A stretch of DNA of 64,000 nucleotides from UBA1038 sp964481445 (GCA_964481445.1 CAYZTQ010000002.1:1-64000); one strand, 5' to 3'. Positions 33,595 to 42,716 are shown, numbered from the stretch's first letter. Notes: a model not told the origin generated them from the sequence alone. Made by a program: numbers and translations.

Positions 33595-34380
33595 TTAAAA
33601 AGTATATCCTTCCGAATGATGACGGCATTCAGATGCATAAACTTCCACTAATAATTGTAGTTGATTCAGCCGGCTTTGTAAATAGACGGCCAGCTTGCGC
33701 ATCATCGGTTCTTCTGTCTGATAGTGTCCGCCGTCAAAAAGAACAAAGCCGCTCTGGACCGCCGCAATCGCATTATGATAACGGACTTCCCCTGTCAGAA
33801 GGGCCTGCGCCCCTTCTTTCATGGCATTCTCAAAGCCGATGTCGTATGCGCCGCCGGCAAGCGCGAGCGTTGAAATCAGAGTATCGGGCGCTCCATAGCA
33901 GCGCAGCCTCATACCCATCAGGCTGCTGATTCTCCGTCCCAGTTCCTCCGCGGCGCAGGGTTCCTTCAGCTCTCCAAGCGTCAGCACAGGATCCAGCCCT
34001 TTTCGGATACCGGAAAGGCCCAGCTTTTCGGCAATCGCAGTTCCGCCGCTTAAATCGCTGAGATCAAGATTGGTATGCGCGCTGATCAGAGAAAGGCCGC
34101 TTTTCAAAAGCTTCGAAAGCAGCCTGCCGTCATAATTGTCATCTCTGATATTTTTGACAGCATGGAACATCACCGGATGGTGCGTAATCAAAAGCTGCGC
34201 TTTCCTGCTGACAGCCTCGTCTATAACCTCAGGCGTTGCGTCAAGCGACACCAGAACACGCTGAACTTCCCGATCCATATCCCCAATCAGGAAACCGGAA
34301 TTGTCATAATCTTCCTGCGTCTCAAAGGGAGCCCGTTCATTGATCAGGTCATAAATCAGCCTGTTGCTTGCTTTTTTCAC
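33595..34380 (-). CDS. Nif3-like dinuclear metal-centre protein
   Basis: A 261-residue member of the Nif3/YqfO family (formerly called GTP cyclohydrolase I type 2). Metal ligands are visible in LLITHHPVMFHAV, ISAHTNLDLSDLSGG and the C-terminal GHYQTEEPMM. The protein forms ring-shaped hexamers in relatives and its reaction is unknown. The start is GTG, 9 nt after GGAGG, and lies inside trmK, overlapping it by 32 nt. The trmK-nif3 pair is a conserved neighbourhood downstream of rpoD in Bacillota. Confidence 0.93.
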   Translation of the reverse strand: MKKASNRLIYDLINERAPFETQEDYDNSGFLIGDMDREVQRVLVSLDATPEVIDEAVSRKAQLLITHHPVMFHAVKNIRDDNYDGRLLSKLLKSGLSLISAHTNLDLSDLSGGTAIAEKLGLSGIRKGLDPVLTLGELKEPCAAEELGRRISSLMGMRLRCYGAPDTLISTLALAGGAYDIGFENAMKEGAQALLTGEVRYHNAIAAVQSGFVLFDGGHYQTEEPMMRKLAVYLQSRLNQLQLLVEVYASECRHHSEGYTF

Positions 34381-35029
34381 TCTCTATCGCCTCCATAAGC
34401 CACTGAACATAAGTATCGCGATGATTGTCTCTTCTGACAGCGGCAACCCTTCTTTTCCACTCAAGATAATCCAGAACGCAGCTGCCGGTCAGACGCGCGC
34501 CTAAATACAGTTCACTCGGCGTGTATTGCGCCGAGCCCTTCTTCGCCGCCAGAACTGTATAATACCGGCCGCCCGCGCGGACAACGACCTCTTTTTCAAA
34601 GAAAAAGCCGTATTCATACAGCCTTTCTCTAAGCATATGCATTTCTGTATGGGCAGACACAATCAGGCGTGCAGGCCCGATTTTTTCATGTTTCTGAATG
34701 ATCTCCGCAATGGTTCTGCCGCCCATCCCGGCGATGACCACTGCCGAGACCGGTTCCGTCAGGGCATCCAGACCATCCGCCCTGATCAGGCTCGCCCTTG
34801 CGCTCAGGCCGTGGAGCTCCAGCAGCCGTCTGCTCTTGCTCAGCGAATCCTCGCTGATATCGCTGACAATCATCCGCCTGCACACATTCCTCGCCAGCAG
34901 ATAACAGGCAAGACGGCCGTGATCAGCGCCTATATCCGCCGCGATGTCGCAGGGAGGAACCAAATCGGCAAGGCACTGAAGCCGGGCATCCAATAGAGGC
35001 AGCTGCGGTCCGCCCGTGCTTTCACTCAA
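34349..35029 (-). CDS. trmK: tRNA (adenine(22)-N1)-methyltransferase TrmK
   Basis: A 226-residue methyltransferase for A22 of tRNA. The Rossmann SAM site is ADIGADHGRLACYLL, followed by VSDISEDSL, IRADGLDAL and the family motif VIAGMGGRTIAEII. The C-terminal part is helical. The start codon is TTG at 35029, overlapping the rpoD stop as TTGA, with AAGGAC upstream. It is the gene after dnaG-rpoD in the operon. Confidence 0.93.
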   Translation of the reverse strand: MSESTGGPQLPLLDARLQCLADLVPPCDIAADIGADHGRLACYLLARNVCRRMIVSDISEDSLSKSRRLLELHGLSARASLIRADGLDALTEPVSAVVIAGMGGRTIAEIIQKHEKIGPARLIVSAHTEMHMLRERLYEYGFFFEKEVVVRAGGRYYTVLAAKKGSAQYTPSELYLGARLTGSCVLDYLEWKRRVAAVRRDNHRDTYVQWLMEAIESEKSKQQADL

Positions 35030-36123
35030 TCCAGAAAGTCCTTCAGCTTCTTGCTTCTGCTTGGGTGCCGCAGCTTGCGCAGCGCCTTCGCCTCGATCTG
35101 CCGGATGCGCTCACGCGTCACGTGGAATTCTTTACCGACCTCTTCGAGTGTGCGGGGGTTGCCGTCATCGAGCCCGAAGCGCAGCCGCAGCACCTTGGCT
35201 TCCCTCGGCGTCAGGGTATCCAGCACTTCCCAAAGCAATTCTTTCATCAAGGCGTTGGAGGCAGCTTCGGCAGGCGCAGGCGCGTCCTCATCCTGAATAA
35301 AATCGCCCAGATGACTGTCTTCTTCTTCGCCGATGGGAGTCTCCAGCGATACCGGTTCCTGCGCGATTTTAATAATCTCCCGCACCTTGCTCTCGCTGAT
35401 GCCCATGGACCTTGCAATTTCTTCCGGCGTGGGCTCTCGTCCGTATTCCTGCAGAAGCTGTCTGGAAATGCGGATCAGCTTGTTGATCGTTTCAACCATG
35501 TGCACGGGGATACGGATGGTGCGCGCCTGGTCCGCGATTGCGCGCGTAATCGCCTGTCTAATCCACCACGTGGCATAGGTGGAGAACTTGAACCCTTTGG
35601 TATGGTCAAACTTCTCAACAGCCTTGATCAGGCCCATATTGCCTTCCTGAATCAAATCAAGAAACAGCATGCCGCGTCCCACATAGCGCTTGGCGATAGA
35701 AACCACCAGCCTGAGATTGGCCTCAGCCAGCTCCCTCTTCGCGCTCTCATCGCCCTGCTCCATGCGCTTGGCAATTTCAACTTCCTCATCGGCGGTCAGA
35801 AGCGGAACCTTGCCGATCTCTTTGAGATACATGCGGACAGGGTCATCAATATTGATGGCGTCCGGAACGCTCAGGTCAATTTCAGCTTCCTCGGGGCTGT
35901 CGCTGTCGGCTTCCTTCTCCTCCCCTTCGTCCTCACTGTCCTTGGTGACAGTAACGCCAAGGGTATCGAGCGTTTCGAGCACGGTTTCAAATAGTTCCGG
36001 GTCAACTTCTTCAGCAGAAAGAATGGACATAATCGTGTTATAGCTGATGCTTCCCCGCGCTTTGGCGGTATCATACAGCTCCTGAAGCTTTTGTTCCTGT
36101 TTAGCGTCCACTTTCATACTCAT
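35026..36123 (-). CDS. rpoD: RNA polymerase sigma factor RpoD (sigma-A)
   Basis: The 365-residue primary sigma factor. It has a short region 1.1, then region 1.2 (DDPVRMYLKEIGKVPLLT), region 2 (LRLVVSIAKRYVGRGMLFLD with DLIQEGNMGLIKAVEKFD and YATWWIRQAI for -10 recognition), region 3, and region 4.2 (TLEEVGKEFHVTRERIRQIE) for -35 recognition. The promoters found in this window fit this factor. The start ATG at 36123 shares one base with the dnaG stop (TGATG); an in-frame TTG just upstream and an ATG at 36117 are alternatives. The dnaG-rpoD coupling is classical. Confidence 0.98.
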   Translation of the reverse strand: MSMKVDAKQEQKLQELYDTAKARGSISYNTIMSILSAEEVDPELFETVLETLDTLGVTVTKDSEDEGEEKEADSDSPEEAEIDLSVPDAINIDDPVRMYLKEIGKVPLLTADEEVEIAKRMEQGDESAKRELAEANLRLVVSIAKRYVGRGMLFLDLIQEGNMGLIKAVEKFDHTKGFKFSTYATWWIRQAITRAIADQARTIRIPVHMVETINKLIRISRQLLQEYGREPTPEEIARSMGISESKVREIIKIAQEPVSLETPIGEEEDSHLGDFIQDEDAPAPAEAASNALMKELLWEVLDTLTPREAKVLRLRFGLDDGNPRTLEEVGKEFHVTRERIRQIEAKALRKLRHPSRSKKLKDFLD

Positions 36124-37913
36124 CAAGAGACATCCTTTCCTTCTGTACGGGTATGCTGCCGGCCGCTCTGGGCTTTTCGCAGCTGCATAATCTCTTCAAG
36201 CGCTCTTTTTCTTTCTTCACCGGTCAGAGCAGTCATTTCCCGGTTGATTTCCCGGATTCTTTTATCCGCCCTGCTGGAACGCAGCGTCATAATACAATCT
36301 TCCGCCGCCGGGACCACCTGTTCTGAATCCATATTCCCAAGCCTGCTGAACGCCTCGCTGGCAATGGCGCGCGCCTCGTCGTCCTCACAGCCTGAAAGCA
36401 CCTGAGCGGGATTTTGACCATCCGCAAGCGCCTGCCATAGGGTTCTGATGACAGGGCTTTCAAAATCATCCGCGCTGACCAGCCCGGGAGGCAAATGCCC
36501 CGTAGCCGCTAAAGTCAACAGCGCCTTTTCCGCTTCACCGGCAGTCTGCGCTTTTCTCATTCGGGATGCTTTTGCAGAAGACGCGGAGGCCGTTTTTTGA
36601 ACGTTTTTATTGGAAGAGGCTGCGCCAGACCCAATCAGCTGATCTGCCTGCTGTGTCAACACGGCCTTTTCATACCCCGTCTGCGCTTCAAGCCAGCGGA
36701 GCAGATCTTCCCGCTCAATGGGGCTTTCAACCAGCGCAATCAGTTCGCAGGCTTTTTGGGAAAAAGTACTGTTCCCTTCAGCGGTTGCCACATTATACCC
36801 CTTCTTCAATCTAAGCAAACGGAAGCGGTTGGAAGACAGGGGGCTGATGCGCTCGAATTCTTCACCGTCATGCTGTTTGAGAAAATCATCCGGGTCAAGG
36901 CCCTCGGGCAGCTGCAGAACCCTGCAGGGAATGCGCTCCTTTTCAAGGATATCCAGAGCGCGCATGATCGCATTCTGCCCCGCCTCATCACCATCGTAGC
37001 AAACCCAGACCTCAGGAGCCAGTCGCTTCATCAGCCGCGCCTGTTCGGCTGTCAGAGCCGTGCCCAGCGTCGCGACCGCCCCGATGACGCCCTTTTTGGA
37101 GAGCGACATAACATCCATATAGCCCTCGACCAGGAGCACGCGGGACAGGTTTCTCTGCTTGCGCAGAAGATTGGCCCCATAAACACCCAGACGCTTATTG
37201 AACACCAGGGTATCCTGCGTGTTGAGGTACTTGGGCTGAGCATCCCCCATCGCTCTGCCGCCGAACCCGACGGTCCGGCCGTATACATCAATGATGGGAA
37301 ACATCGCGCGGTTGCGGAACACATCGTAGCTGTGGCCATCACGCACATGAATCAGACCGGCCGCCGCAAGCTCTTCCTGCTGATAGCCTTTGGAGAGAAG
37401 ATACTCTTTCAGCGTCTCCCACTCCTCACTGCTTGCGCCAAGGCCGAAGCGCTTGATCAGGCCATCTTCAAAACCGCGACCGTAGAGGTACTCCAGTATT
37501 CTCTTCCCGCCGGGACTGTAAAGCCGCTGGTGATAAAAGAGCGCCGCTTCCCTGTTGATCTCGTAGAGTTTTTCTTTGGCAGAGCGTTCTTTTTCCGCGC
37601 GGGGATCATACTCCTGCACAGGCTCTGGGATATTCAGCAGCCTCGCGATGTGACGGAGAGCCTCAGGAAAGGTCAGCTTCTCCATTTCCATCACGAACTG
37701 GGCCACATTGCCGCCAGCCTTGCAGCCGAAGCAGTGATAAACATTGCTCTCCCGGTTAACGGAAAAGGACGGCGTCTTTTCATTGTGAAAAGGGCAAAGA
37801 CCTACGTAATTGCGTCCCTGACGCTTGAGGGGCAGATAAGCCGACACGATATCAACAATATCGGCGCGCGTCAGCACTTCATCAACCCACGCGCTCGGAT
37901 ACATACCGGCCAA
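36123..37913 (-). CDS. dnaG: DNA primase
   Basis: A 596-residue primase that makes RNA primers for the replisome. The N-terminal CHC2 zinc finger has C40, H43, C61 and C64 (LCPFHNEK, YHCFGCKAGG). The Toprim catalytic core has VLLVEGYMDVMSL and VCYDGDEAG. The C-terminal third contacts the helicase and holds a low-complexity Ser/Ala stretch at about 430-450. The start is TTG with AGGGGTG 7 nt upstream; an ATG three codons later (37904) is possible. It lies downstream of dgt. Confidence 0.97.
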   Translation of the reverse strand: MAGMYPSAWVDEVLTRADIVDIVSAYLPLKRQGRNYVGLCPFHNEKTPSFSVNRESNVYHCFGCKAGGNVAQFVMEMEKLTFPEALRHIARLLNIPEPVQEYDPRAEKERSAKEKLYEINREAALFYHQRLYSPGGKRILEYLYGRGFEDGLIKRFGLGASSEEWETLKEYLLSKGYQQEELAAAGLIHVRDGHSYDVFRNRAMFPIIDVYGRTVGFGGRAMGDAQPKYLNTQDTLVFNKRLGVYGANLLRKQRNLSRVLLVEGYMDVMSLSKKGVIGAVATLGTALTAEQARLMKRLAPEVWVCYDGDEAGQNAIMRALDILEKERIPCRVLQLPEGLDPDDFLKQHDGEEFERISPLSSNRFRLLRLKKGYNVATAEGNSTFSQKACELIALVESPIEREDLLRWLEAQTGYEKAVLTQQADQLIGSGAASSNKNVQKTASASSAKASRMRKAQTAGEAEKALLTLAATGHLPPGLVSADDFESPVIRTLWQALADGQNPAQVLSGCEDDEARAIASEAFSRLGNMDSEQVVPAAEDCIMTLRSSRADKRIREINREMTALTGEERKRALEEIMQLRKAQSGRQHTRTEGKDVS

Positions 37914-37961
37914 TCTTCATCACCCCTGTTTCATAGTTCGACGCCTTCCCCGCAAATCCTG

Positions 37962-38963
37962 CTAATAAACCGAAAAGCTCTCCGGCACAAACAGCTTCTG
38001 GAACTGTCTGGTAGCGAAGCGGTCCGTCATGGAGGCAACATAATCAGCGACAGCGCGCTCGCTGCCCTCTTTATAGACCGTTGTCACATACTCAAGTGGC
38101 ATTTCCGCCGGATGCTCCAAATAATGCCTGAAGAGATTGATGACGATGAAATCGCATTTTTCTTCCTCTTTGGTTCGCCATTCATCCTGATAAACATTTT
38201 TGAAAAGAAAGGAGCGCAGCATATCCGTTGCCGCCTGCACCTGCTCGCCGGCCAGAATATCCCCGCTGTTCCCGCTGGTTTTGATAATATCGCTGATCAT
38301 GGTGGCAATGCGCTCGCCATGCGTCTGCCCCAGTACTTTCAAGGCGTCCTGAGGAAGCTCGTGCTCCCTGATAATCCCTGCCCTGAGCGCGTCATCGATA
38401 TCATGGTTGATATAGGCGATACGGTCCGCCTTGCCGACAATCTGCCCTTCCAGCGTAGCGGCCTTCCCCTTCCCGGAATGGTTCAGGATGCCATCGCGTA
38501 CCTCCCAGGTGAGATTCAGCCCATTTTTGCCTTCCAGCACCTCAACCACCCTGAGGCTCTGCTCATTGTGCCTGAAACCGCCGCCTATCAGACGGTTCAT
38601 TGCGCGCTCACCGATGTGCCCAAACGGCGTATGGCCAAGATCATGGCCGAGAGCGATGGCTTCCGTCAGGTCTTCATTGAGGCGCAGGCCCCGCGCGATG
38701 CTGCGGGCAACCTGAGCGACTTCCAGCGTATGGGTCAGGCGGGTACGGTAGTGATCGCCCTTAGGGGATATAAACACCTGCGTTTTGAACTGAAGCCTGC
38801 GAAAACTTTTTGAGTGAATGATTCGGTCGCGGTCGCGCTGATATTCGCTGCGCAGTTCGCAGGGCGTAATCGGAAAATCTCTCCCCCTGCTTTCCGCGCT
38901 TTTGGCCGCGAAGGGAGAAAGCATCTCCCGCTCCCTCTGCTCGATCATTTCTTTGATATTCAT
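37962..38963 (-). CDS. dgt: Deoxyguanosinetriphosphate triphosphohydrolase-like protein
   Basis: A 333-residue HD-domain enzyme of the dGTPase family, expected to cleave dGTP or other dNTPs to the nucleoside and triphosphate. The HD motif lies in IALGHDLGHTPFGHIGE, and TRLTHTLEVAQVARSIARGL precedes it. FRHNEQSLRVVE is the conserved segment after the metal site. The ATG at 38963 with GGGAGG upstream is chosen over an N-terminal extension that runs into trmD. It lies between trmD and dnaG; the dgt-dnaG-rpoD order is common in Clostridia. Confidence 0.92.
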   Translation of the reverse strand: MNIKEMIEQREREMLSPFAAKSAESRGRDFPITPCELRSEYQRDRDRIIHSKSFRRLQFKTQVFISPKGDHYRTRLTHTLEVAQVARSIARGLRLNEDLTEAIALGHDLGHTPFGHIGERAMNRLIGGGFRHNEQSLRVVEVLEGKNGLNLTWEVRDGILNHSGKGKAATLEGQIVGKADRIAYINHDIDDALRAGIIREHELPQDALKVLGQTHGERIATMISDIIKTSGNSGDILAGEQVQAATDMLRSFLFKNVYQDEWRTKEEEKCDFIVINLFRHYLEHPAEMPLEYVTTVYKEGSERAVADYVASMTDRFATRQFQKLFVPESFSVY

Positions 38964-38985
38964 ACAGGCCTCCCATGTGCAGTCT

Positions 38986-39875
38986 CTATGATAGAAGATA
39001 CCCGTTTTCGGCAAGCCACGCTTTTTCTTTTTCGCTGATCTGCGCTGTTTCCAGCAAATCCGGCCTTCTCTGCGCGGTCAGCAGGATGGATTGCTTTCTT
39101 CGCCAGTCATTGATTTTGCTGTGATCGCCGGACAGCAGCACCTCCGGCACTTCCCTGCCCTCGAATACGCGCGGTCTTGTGTACTGCGGGTATTCCAGCA
39201 ATCCGGGGACGGAAAAGCTTTCTGTTTCTGCGCTTTCTTCGCTGCCAAGAACGCCTTCAATTTGCCGTGCAAGGCAGTCGATCAGCACCATGGCGGGCAG
39301 CTCGCCGCCAGTCAAAACGTAATCGCCAATTGATATTTCCATATCGATGGCGCTCTCCACTACCCGCTCATCAACGCCCTCATAATGCCCGCAGAGAATC
39401 AAAAGATTGCTCTCGCGGCTCAGCTCGTTGGCCATTTCCTGCGTCAGCGTCCGGCCGCGCGGGCTCATCAGGATTCGTTTTCCCGGAAATGGGTCTGGCG
39501 CGACATGACGGATGGCATCCAGAATGGGCTGCGCCATCATCAGCATGCCCGCGCCGCCGCCGAAGGGATAATCATCNNNNNNNNNNNNNNNNNNNNNNNN
39601 NNNNNNNNNNNNNNNNNNNNNNNNNNNNNNNNNNNNNNNNNNNNNNNNNNNNNNNNNNNNNNNNNNNNNNNNNNNNGAATGGGCTGCGCCATCATCAGCA
39701 TGCCCGCGCCGCCGCCGAAGGGATAATCATCTGTATTCTTGTGTTTGCAGGTGGAAAAAGGCCGGATGTCGGTAATCTGCACATCCAGCTTGCCCGCCTG
39801 CCTCGCGCGGCCGATAATGCTCTGCTCAAGCGGCGTAAACATTTCAGGAAAAATGGTCAGCACGTCAATCTTCAA
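38986..39875 (-). CDS. trmD: tRNA (guanine(37)-N1)-methyltransferase TrmD, split only by an assembly gap
   Basis: TrmD methylates G37 of many tRNAs and prevents frameshifting. The N-terminal part (KIDVLTIFPEMFTPLEQSII) lies right of a 100-N run and the SPOUT knot (ILCGHYEGVDERV, IGDYVLTGGELPA) to its left. The run is flanked by identical 55-nt copies. Removing the N run and one copy leaves 735 nt in frame, a 244-residue protein of normal length. The gene is therefore intact in reality. The start is taken as TTG at 39875, with GAGGTG upstream and a family-like MKIDVLT beginning; ATG at 39890 lacks a ribosome site. It overlaps rimM by 11 nt. Confidence 0.93.
39577..39676. other. Assembly gap (100 N) with duplicated 55-nt flanks, in trmD
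   Basis: Bases 39522-39576 and 39677-39731 are identical. Two contigs overlapping by 55 nt were joined with a default 100-N spacer instead of being merged. The true sequence should contain one copy and no gap. Confidence 0.95.
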
Positions 39876-40398
39876 TGACAGCCACCTCATCCAGAATTGT
39901 TTCATCTACGGTGATGATCCCCTGCTCCGCGTCCACAGATGGAATCACCCGTTTGAGCGCCGGAAGCAGCATGGTGCCGCCCTGATGAAGCGCAATCACG
40001 TAGACGTCGTTTGCCCCCGGTTGTAGCACTTCTTTCAGTTTACCAAGTTCGTTTCCCTTGGAATCGAGCACCCTGCAGCCGATCAGATCGGCGATAAAAT
40101 TCTGGTCTTCATCAAGCTCTACCGCATCCTCTCGGCGAACATACAGCATCCATCCTCTTTGCGCTTCCGCTTCGTTACGCGAAGAAGATGCTGCCAGATG
40201 AGCATACACAAAATCTTCTCTGACCGAGATGCCCTCGATTCGCTCAGGCACTTTCTCGGCCCCCTCATTCTTTGAAACCAAAACTTCCTTCAGCGCCAGA
40301 AAGCGCTGCGCGCTGTCTGTCAGCGGCTTGATTTTTACCTGACCATGAATCCCCTGCGGTTTGAGCACGGTACCGATCAACAGATATTTTGACAGCAT
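39865..40398 (-). CDS. rimM: Ribosome maturation factor RimM
   Basis: A 177-residue factor for assembly of the 30S head around protein S19. The N-terminal domain opens YLLIGTVLKPQGIHGQVKI, the family signature. The C-terminal PRC-barrel has LIGCRVLDSKGNELGKL and GANDVYVI with LLPALKRVI. AGAGGT precedes the ATG at 40398. A perfect hairpin lies in the short spacer from khpA. The order rpsP-khpA-rimM-trmD is the classical ribosomal operon. Confidence 0.96.
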   Translation of the reverse strand: MLSKYLLIGTVLKPQGIHGQVKIKPLTDSAQRFLALKEVLVSKNEGAEKVPERIEGISVREDFVYAHLAASSSRNEAEAQRGWMLYVRREDAVELDEDQNFIADLIGCRVLDSKGNELGKLKEVLQPGANDVYVIALHQGGTMLLPALKRVIPSVDAEQGIITVDETILDEVAVIED

Positions 40399-40412
40399 AA
40401 CAACCTCTTTGC

Positions 40413-40438
40413 AAAAGCGCCGCTCCCGCGGCGCTTTT
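40413..40438. terminator. Perfect 11-bp hairpin with T4 between khpA and rimM
   Basis: AAAAGCGCCGC (40413-40423) and GCGGCGCTTTT (40428-40438) with a 4-nt loop. On the minus strand it ends CGCTTTTGCAAAG. It sits inside an operon, so it is more likely a partial terminator or a message-stabilising end than a full stop. Confidence 0.65.
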
Positions 40439-40447
40439 GAAGACATT

Positions 40448-40675
40448 TTACTGAATCTCGACAAAGACCGGCTTGCCGCCCTTCTCCGTCGCGGCTTTCA
40501 CCACGCTGCGAAGCGCTTTGGCAATGCGTCCCTGCTTGCCGATTACCCGGCCCATGTCATCGGGCGCGACATTCAGTTCCAAAATGGTGGCTTCGGGGCC
40601 CTCGGTTTCGGTCACCTGAACCTCTTCAGGATGCTCTACCAAGGACTTAGCCAGGAAAAGGACCAATTCCTTCAT
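40448..40675 (-). CDS. khpA: KH-domain RNA-binding protein KhpA
   Basis: A 75-residue single KH domain with the RNA-binding GxxG loop in RVIGKQGRIAKALRS. In relatives it pairs with KhpB (Jag/EloR) and affects cell elongation and small RNA function. GGAG lies upstream of the ATG and the gene starts 19 nt after rpsP, its usual neighbour. Confidence 0.94.
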   Translation of the reverse strand: MKELVLFLAKSLVEHPEEVQVTETEGPEATILELNVAPDDMGRVIGKQGRIAKALRSVVKAATEKGGKPVFVEIQ

Positions 40676-40694
40676 CTGGTACTCCTTTTCTGTG

Positions 40695-40946
40695 TCAGCC
40701 TTCGGCCTTCTCGCCTGCCTTCTTCAGCAGGATGCGCACGGTATCGGTAGGCTGAGCGCCGTTTTTCATCCAGGCCGCCGCCTTCTCAACATCAATCTTG
40801 ATTTGAGCGGGATTGCTCATGGGGTCATAGGTGCCAATCTCTTCAATAAAGCGGCCGTCACGGGGGTTGCGCTCGTCAGCGACGACAACGCGGTAAAAGG
40901 GCTTCTTCTTCATGCCAACTCTCTTGAGACGAATCTTGACTGCCAT
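40695..40946 (-). CDS. rpsP: 30S ribosomal protein S16
   Basis: An 83-residue S16, recognised by VKIRLKRVGMKKKPFYRVVV, IEEIGTYDPMSNP and the C-terminal AAAWMKNGAQPTDTVRILL. GGAGGAAA precedes the ATG. It follows ffh after 61 nt, as in many Bacillota, and leads the khpA-rimM-trmD group. Confidence 0.98.
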   Translation of the reverse strand: MAVKIRLKRVGMKKKPFYRVVVADERNPRDGRFIEEIGTYDPMSNPAQIKIDVEKAAAWMKNGAQPTDTVRILLKKAGEKAEG

Positions 40947-41007
40947 GTGGTTTGTTTCCTCCTAATATTCGCTACATCTATGGAAATCATATTGCTATGA
41001 TAACCGC

Positions 41008-42339
41008 TTATTTGAATGGGGGCATTTTGAGCCTGCCCCGCAGCCCGCCTTTGGTATTCATCATCTGCTTCATCATTCTGCGCATCTGGTCGAATTGGCG
41101 CATCAGCTGGTTGACATCCTGTACCGTGACGCCGGCGCCCGCGGCAATGCGCTTTCTGCGGCTGGCATTGAGAATATCCGGCTTGCGGCGTTCCTTCAGC
41201 GTCATGCTTCGGATAATGGCCTCCGGCTTTTTCATGGCGTCATCGGATATTTCGATATCCTTCAGCTTGTTGCCAACGCCCGGCAGCATCCCCAGTATGT
41301 TTTGAAGCGGGCCCATTTTCTTAAGCTGCTGCATCTGCTCCAGAAAATCATCCAGCGAAAGATCTTCTGGGCCCTTGATTCTGCTCTGCTTGGCAGCCTC
41401 TTCCAGCTCCATGGCCTCGGTCGCCTTCTCAATCAGCGTGAGCACATCGCCCATGCCGAGAATGCGCGAAGCCATTCGGTCGGGGTGGAAAGGCTCGATA
41501 GCGTCCATCTTTTCGCCGGTACCCGCAAACTTGATGGGCTTGCCGGTCACGGCGCGCACACTGAGCGCGGCGCCGCCGCGGGTATCGCCGTCCAGCTTTG
41601 TGATGATGACGCCGTCGATGCTCAGCTTATCGTTAAAAGCGGAAGCAACGTTGACAGCGTCCTGACCGGTCATCGCGTCCACAACCAGCAGAATTTCCTG
41701 AGGCCTGACCGCCGCCTTGATGCGATCAAGTTCCCCCATCAGGTTTTCATCAACATGCAGGCGGCCGGCGGTATCCAGGATTAATACATCGTTACCGTAA
41801 TACCGGGCATGCTCAACGGCTTCCTGAGAAGTCTTGACAGGGTCCTGCGTCCCGCGCTCAAAAACGGGAACCTTGACCCGCTCTCCCACCACCTGCAGCT
41901 GTTTGATGGCGGCAGGCCGGTAGATATCACAGGCCGCAAGCAACGGCTTCTTGCCCTGTTTTTGCAGGTAGTTCGCAAGCTTGCCGGCCATTGTGGTTTT
42001 ACCGGAGCCCTGCAGACCGCAAAGCATGTAGATGGTAGGCAGAGAAGACGACCAGGTCAGGCGGGCGTTCGCCCCGCCCATCAGCTCTGTCATCTCTTCA
42101 TTGACGATTTTGACGACCTGCTGTCCGGCGTTCAGGGAAGAGAGTATCTCCGTCCCAATGGAGCGCTCCGTCACCTGCTTGATGAAGTCTTTGACAACAA
42201 CATAGTTAACGTCCGCTTCCAAAAGAGCCATGCGCACTTCGCGCATCGCGTCCTTAATATTCTGTTCGTTCAGCTTGCCTTTTCCGGTCAGCTTCTTAAA
42301 CGCGCGCTGCAGTTTGTCGGATAAGCCCTCAAAGGCCAT
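41008..42339 (-). CDS. ffh: Signal recognition particle protein Ffh
   Basis: The 443-residue SRP54 GTPase. The NG domain has the P-loop GLQGSGKTTMAGKLA, DIYRPAAIKQL, DTAGRLHVDE and TKLDGDTRGGAA. The methionine-rich M domain (about 300-443) includes GMLPGVGNKL and QFDQMRRMMKQMMN, and ends short and basic. It binds signal sequences and the SRP RNA, which is not seen in this window. It lies 2 nt after ylxM, with GGAGGAG overlapping the ylxM stop. FtsY, its receptor, is at 21148. Confidence 0.98.
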   Translation of the reverse strand: MAFEGLSDKLQRAFKKLTGKGKLNEQNIKDAMREVRMALLEADVNYVVVKDFIKQVTERSIGTEILSSLNAGQQVVKIVNEEMTELMGGANARLTWSSSLPTIYMLCGLQGSGKTTMAGKLANYLQKQGKKPLLAACDIYRPAAIKQLQVVGERVKVPVFERGTQDPVKTSQEAVEHARYYGNDVLILDTAGRLHVDENLMGELDRIKAAVRPQEILLVVDAMTGQDAVNVASAFNDKLSIDGVIITKLDGDTRGGAALSVRAVTGKPIKFAGTGEKMDAIEPFHPDRMASRILGMGDVLTLIEKATEAMELEEAAKQSRIKGPEDLSLDDFLEQMQQLKKMGPLQNILGMLPGVGNKLKDIEISDDAMKKPEAIIRSMTLKERRKPDILNASRRKRIAAGAGVTVQDVNQLMRQFDQMRRMMKQMMNTKGGLRGRLKMPPFK

Positions 42340-42341
42340 CG

Positions 42342-42716
42342 TCAGGTCTCCTCCTCATGCAGATAATCATCCAGTCGTCTTGCGGCCAGGCGCAAAGGTT
42401 CAAAATTCCCGGTTTCAGACAGGCTCCTGCGGATCAGCTCACGGCAATCCACGACGACCTGCCGCTGGCGCTCAAAACGCGCCGCGAGGTGCAGGGCCTC
42501 TTCCAGCTCATCCAGTTTGATAAAAGCCCGCTGCAGGGTGTCGTTGACACACTGTCTGGTTACGCCAAGCTGCTTTGCCGTCTCCGCAAGAGAGAAATCC
42601 TCATTGCAGTACAAATCAAGCATGGAACGCTGACGCTCCGTCAAAAGCGGCGCATAGAAAGAAGAAAGCACGCCATACTCCACTTTTCTTTCCAGCTTGC
42701 TGTCAGCGCCAGACAT
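42342..42716 (-). CDS. ylxM: YlxM-like SRP-associated helix-turn-helix protein
   Basis: A 124-residue protein with a sigma-70 region-4-like helix-turn-helix (YCNEDFSLAETAKQLGVTRQ). In Bacillota it is nearly always encoded before ffh, and relatives modulate SRP function; a DNA-binding role has also been suggested for this fold. The ATG at 42716 is chosen because GGGAGG lies 4-5 nt upstream. A longer frame would extend into the promoter. Inverted repeats with the same half-site flank its promoter, which makes self-regulation conceivable. Confidence 0.9.
   Translation of the reverse strand: MSGADSKLERKVEYGVLSSFYAPLLTERQRSMLDLYCNEDFSLAETAKQLGVTRQCVNDTLQRAFIKLDELEEALHLAARFERQRQVVVDCRELIRRSLSETGNFEPLRLAARRLDDYLHEEET

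Noticed and set aside
36597..38813. A 738-codon plus-strand open frame opposite dnaG and dgt
   Set aside because: Both minus-strand genes are unambiguous by conserved motifs, and the plus frame has no recognisable domain.
39522..39731. A direct repeat of 55 nt that might suggest a recombination site or tandem duplication in trmD
   Set aside because: Identical length at a second gap, the exact 100-N spacer and the intact frame after collapsing show an assembly artefact.
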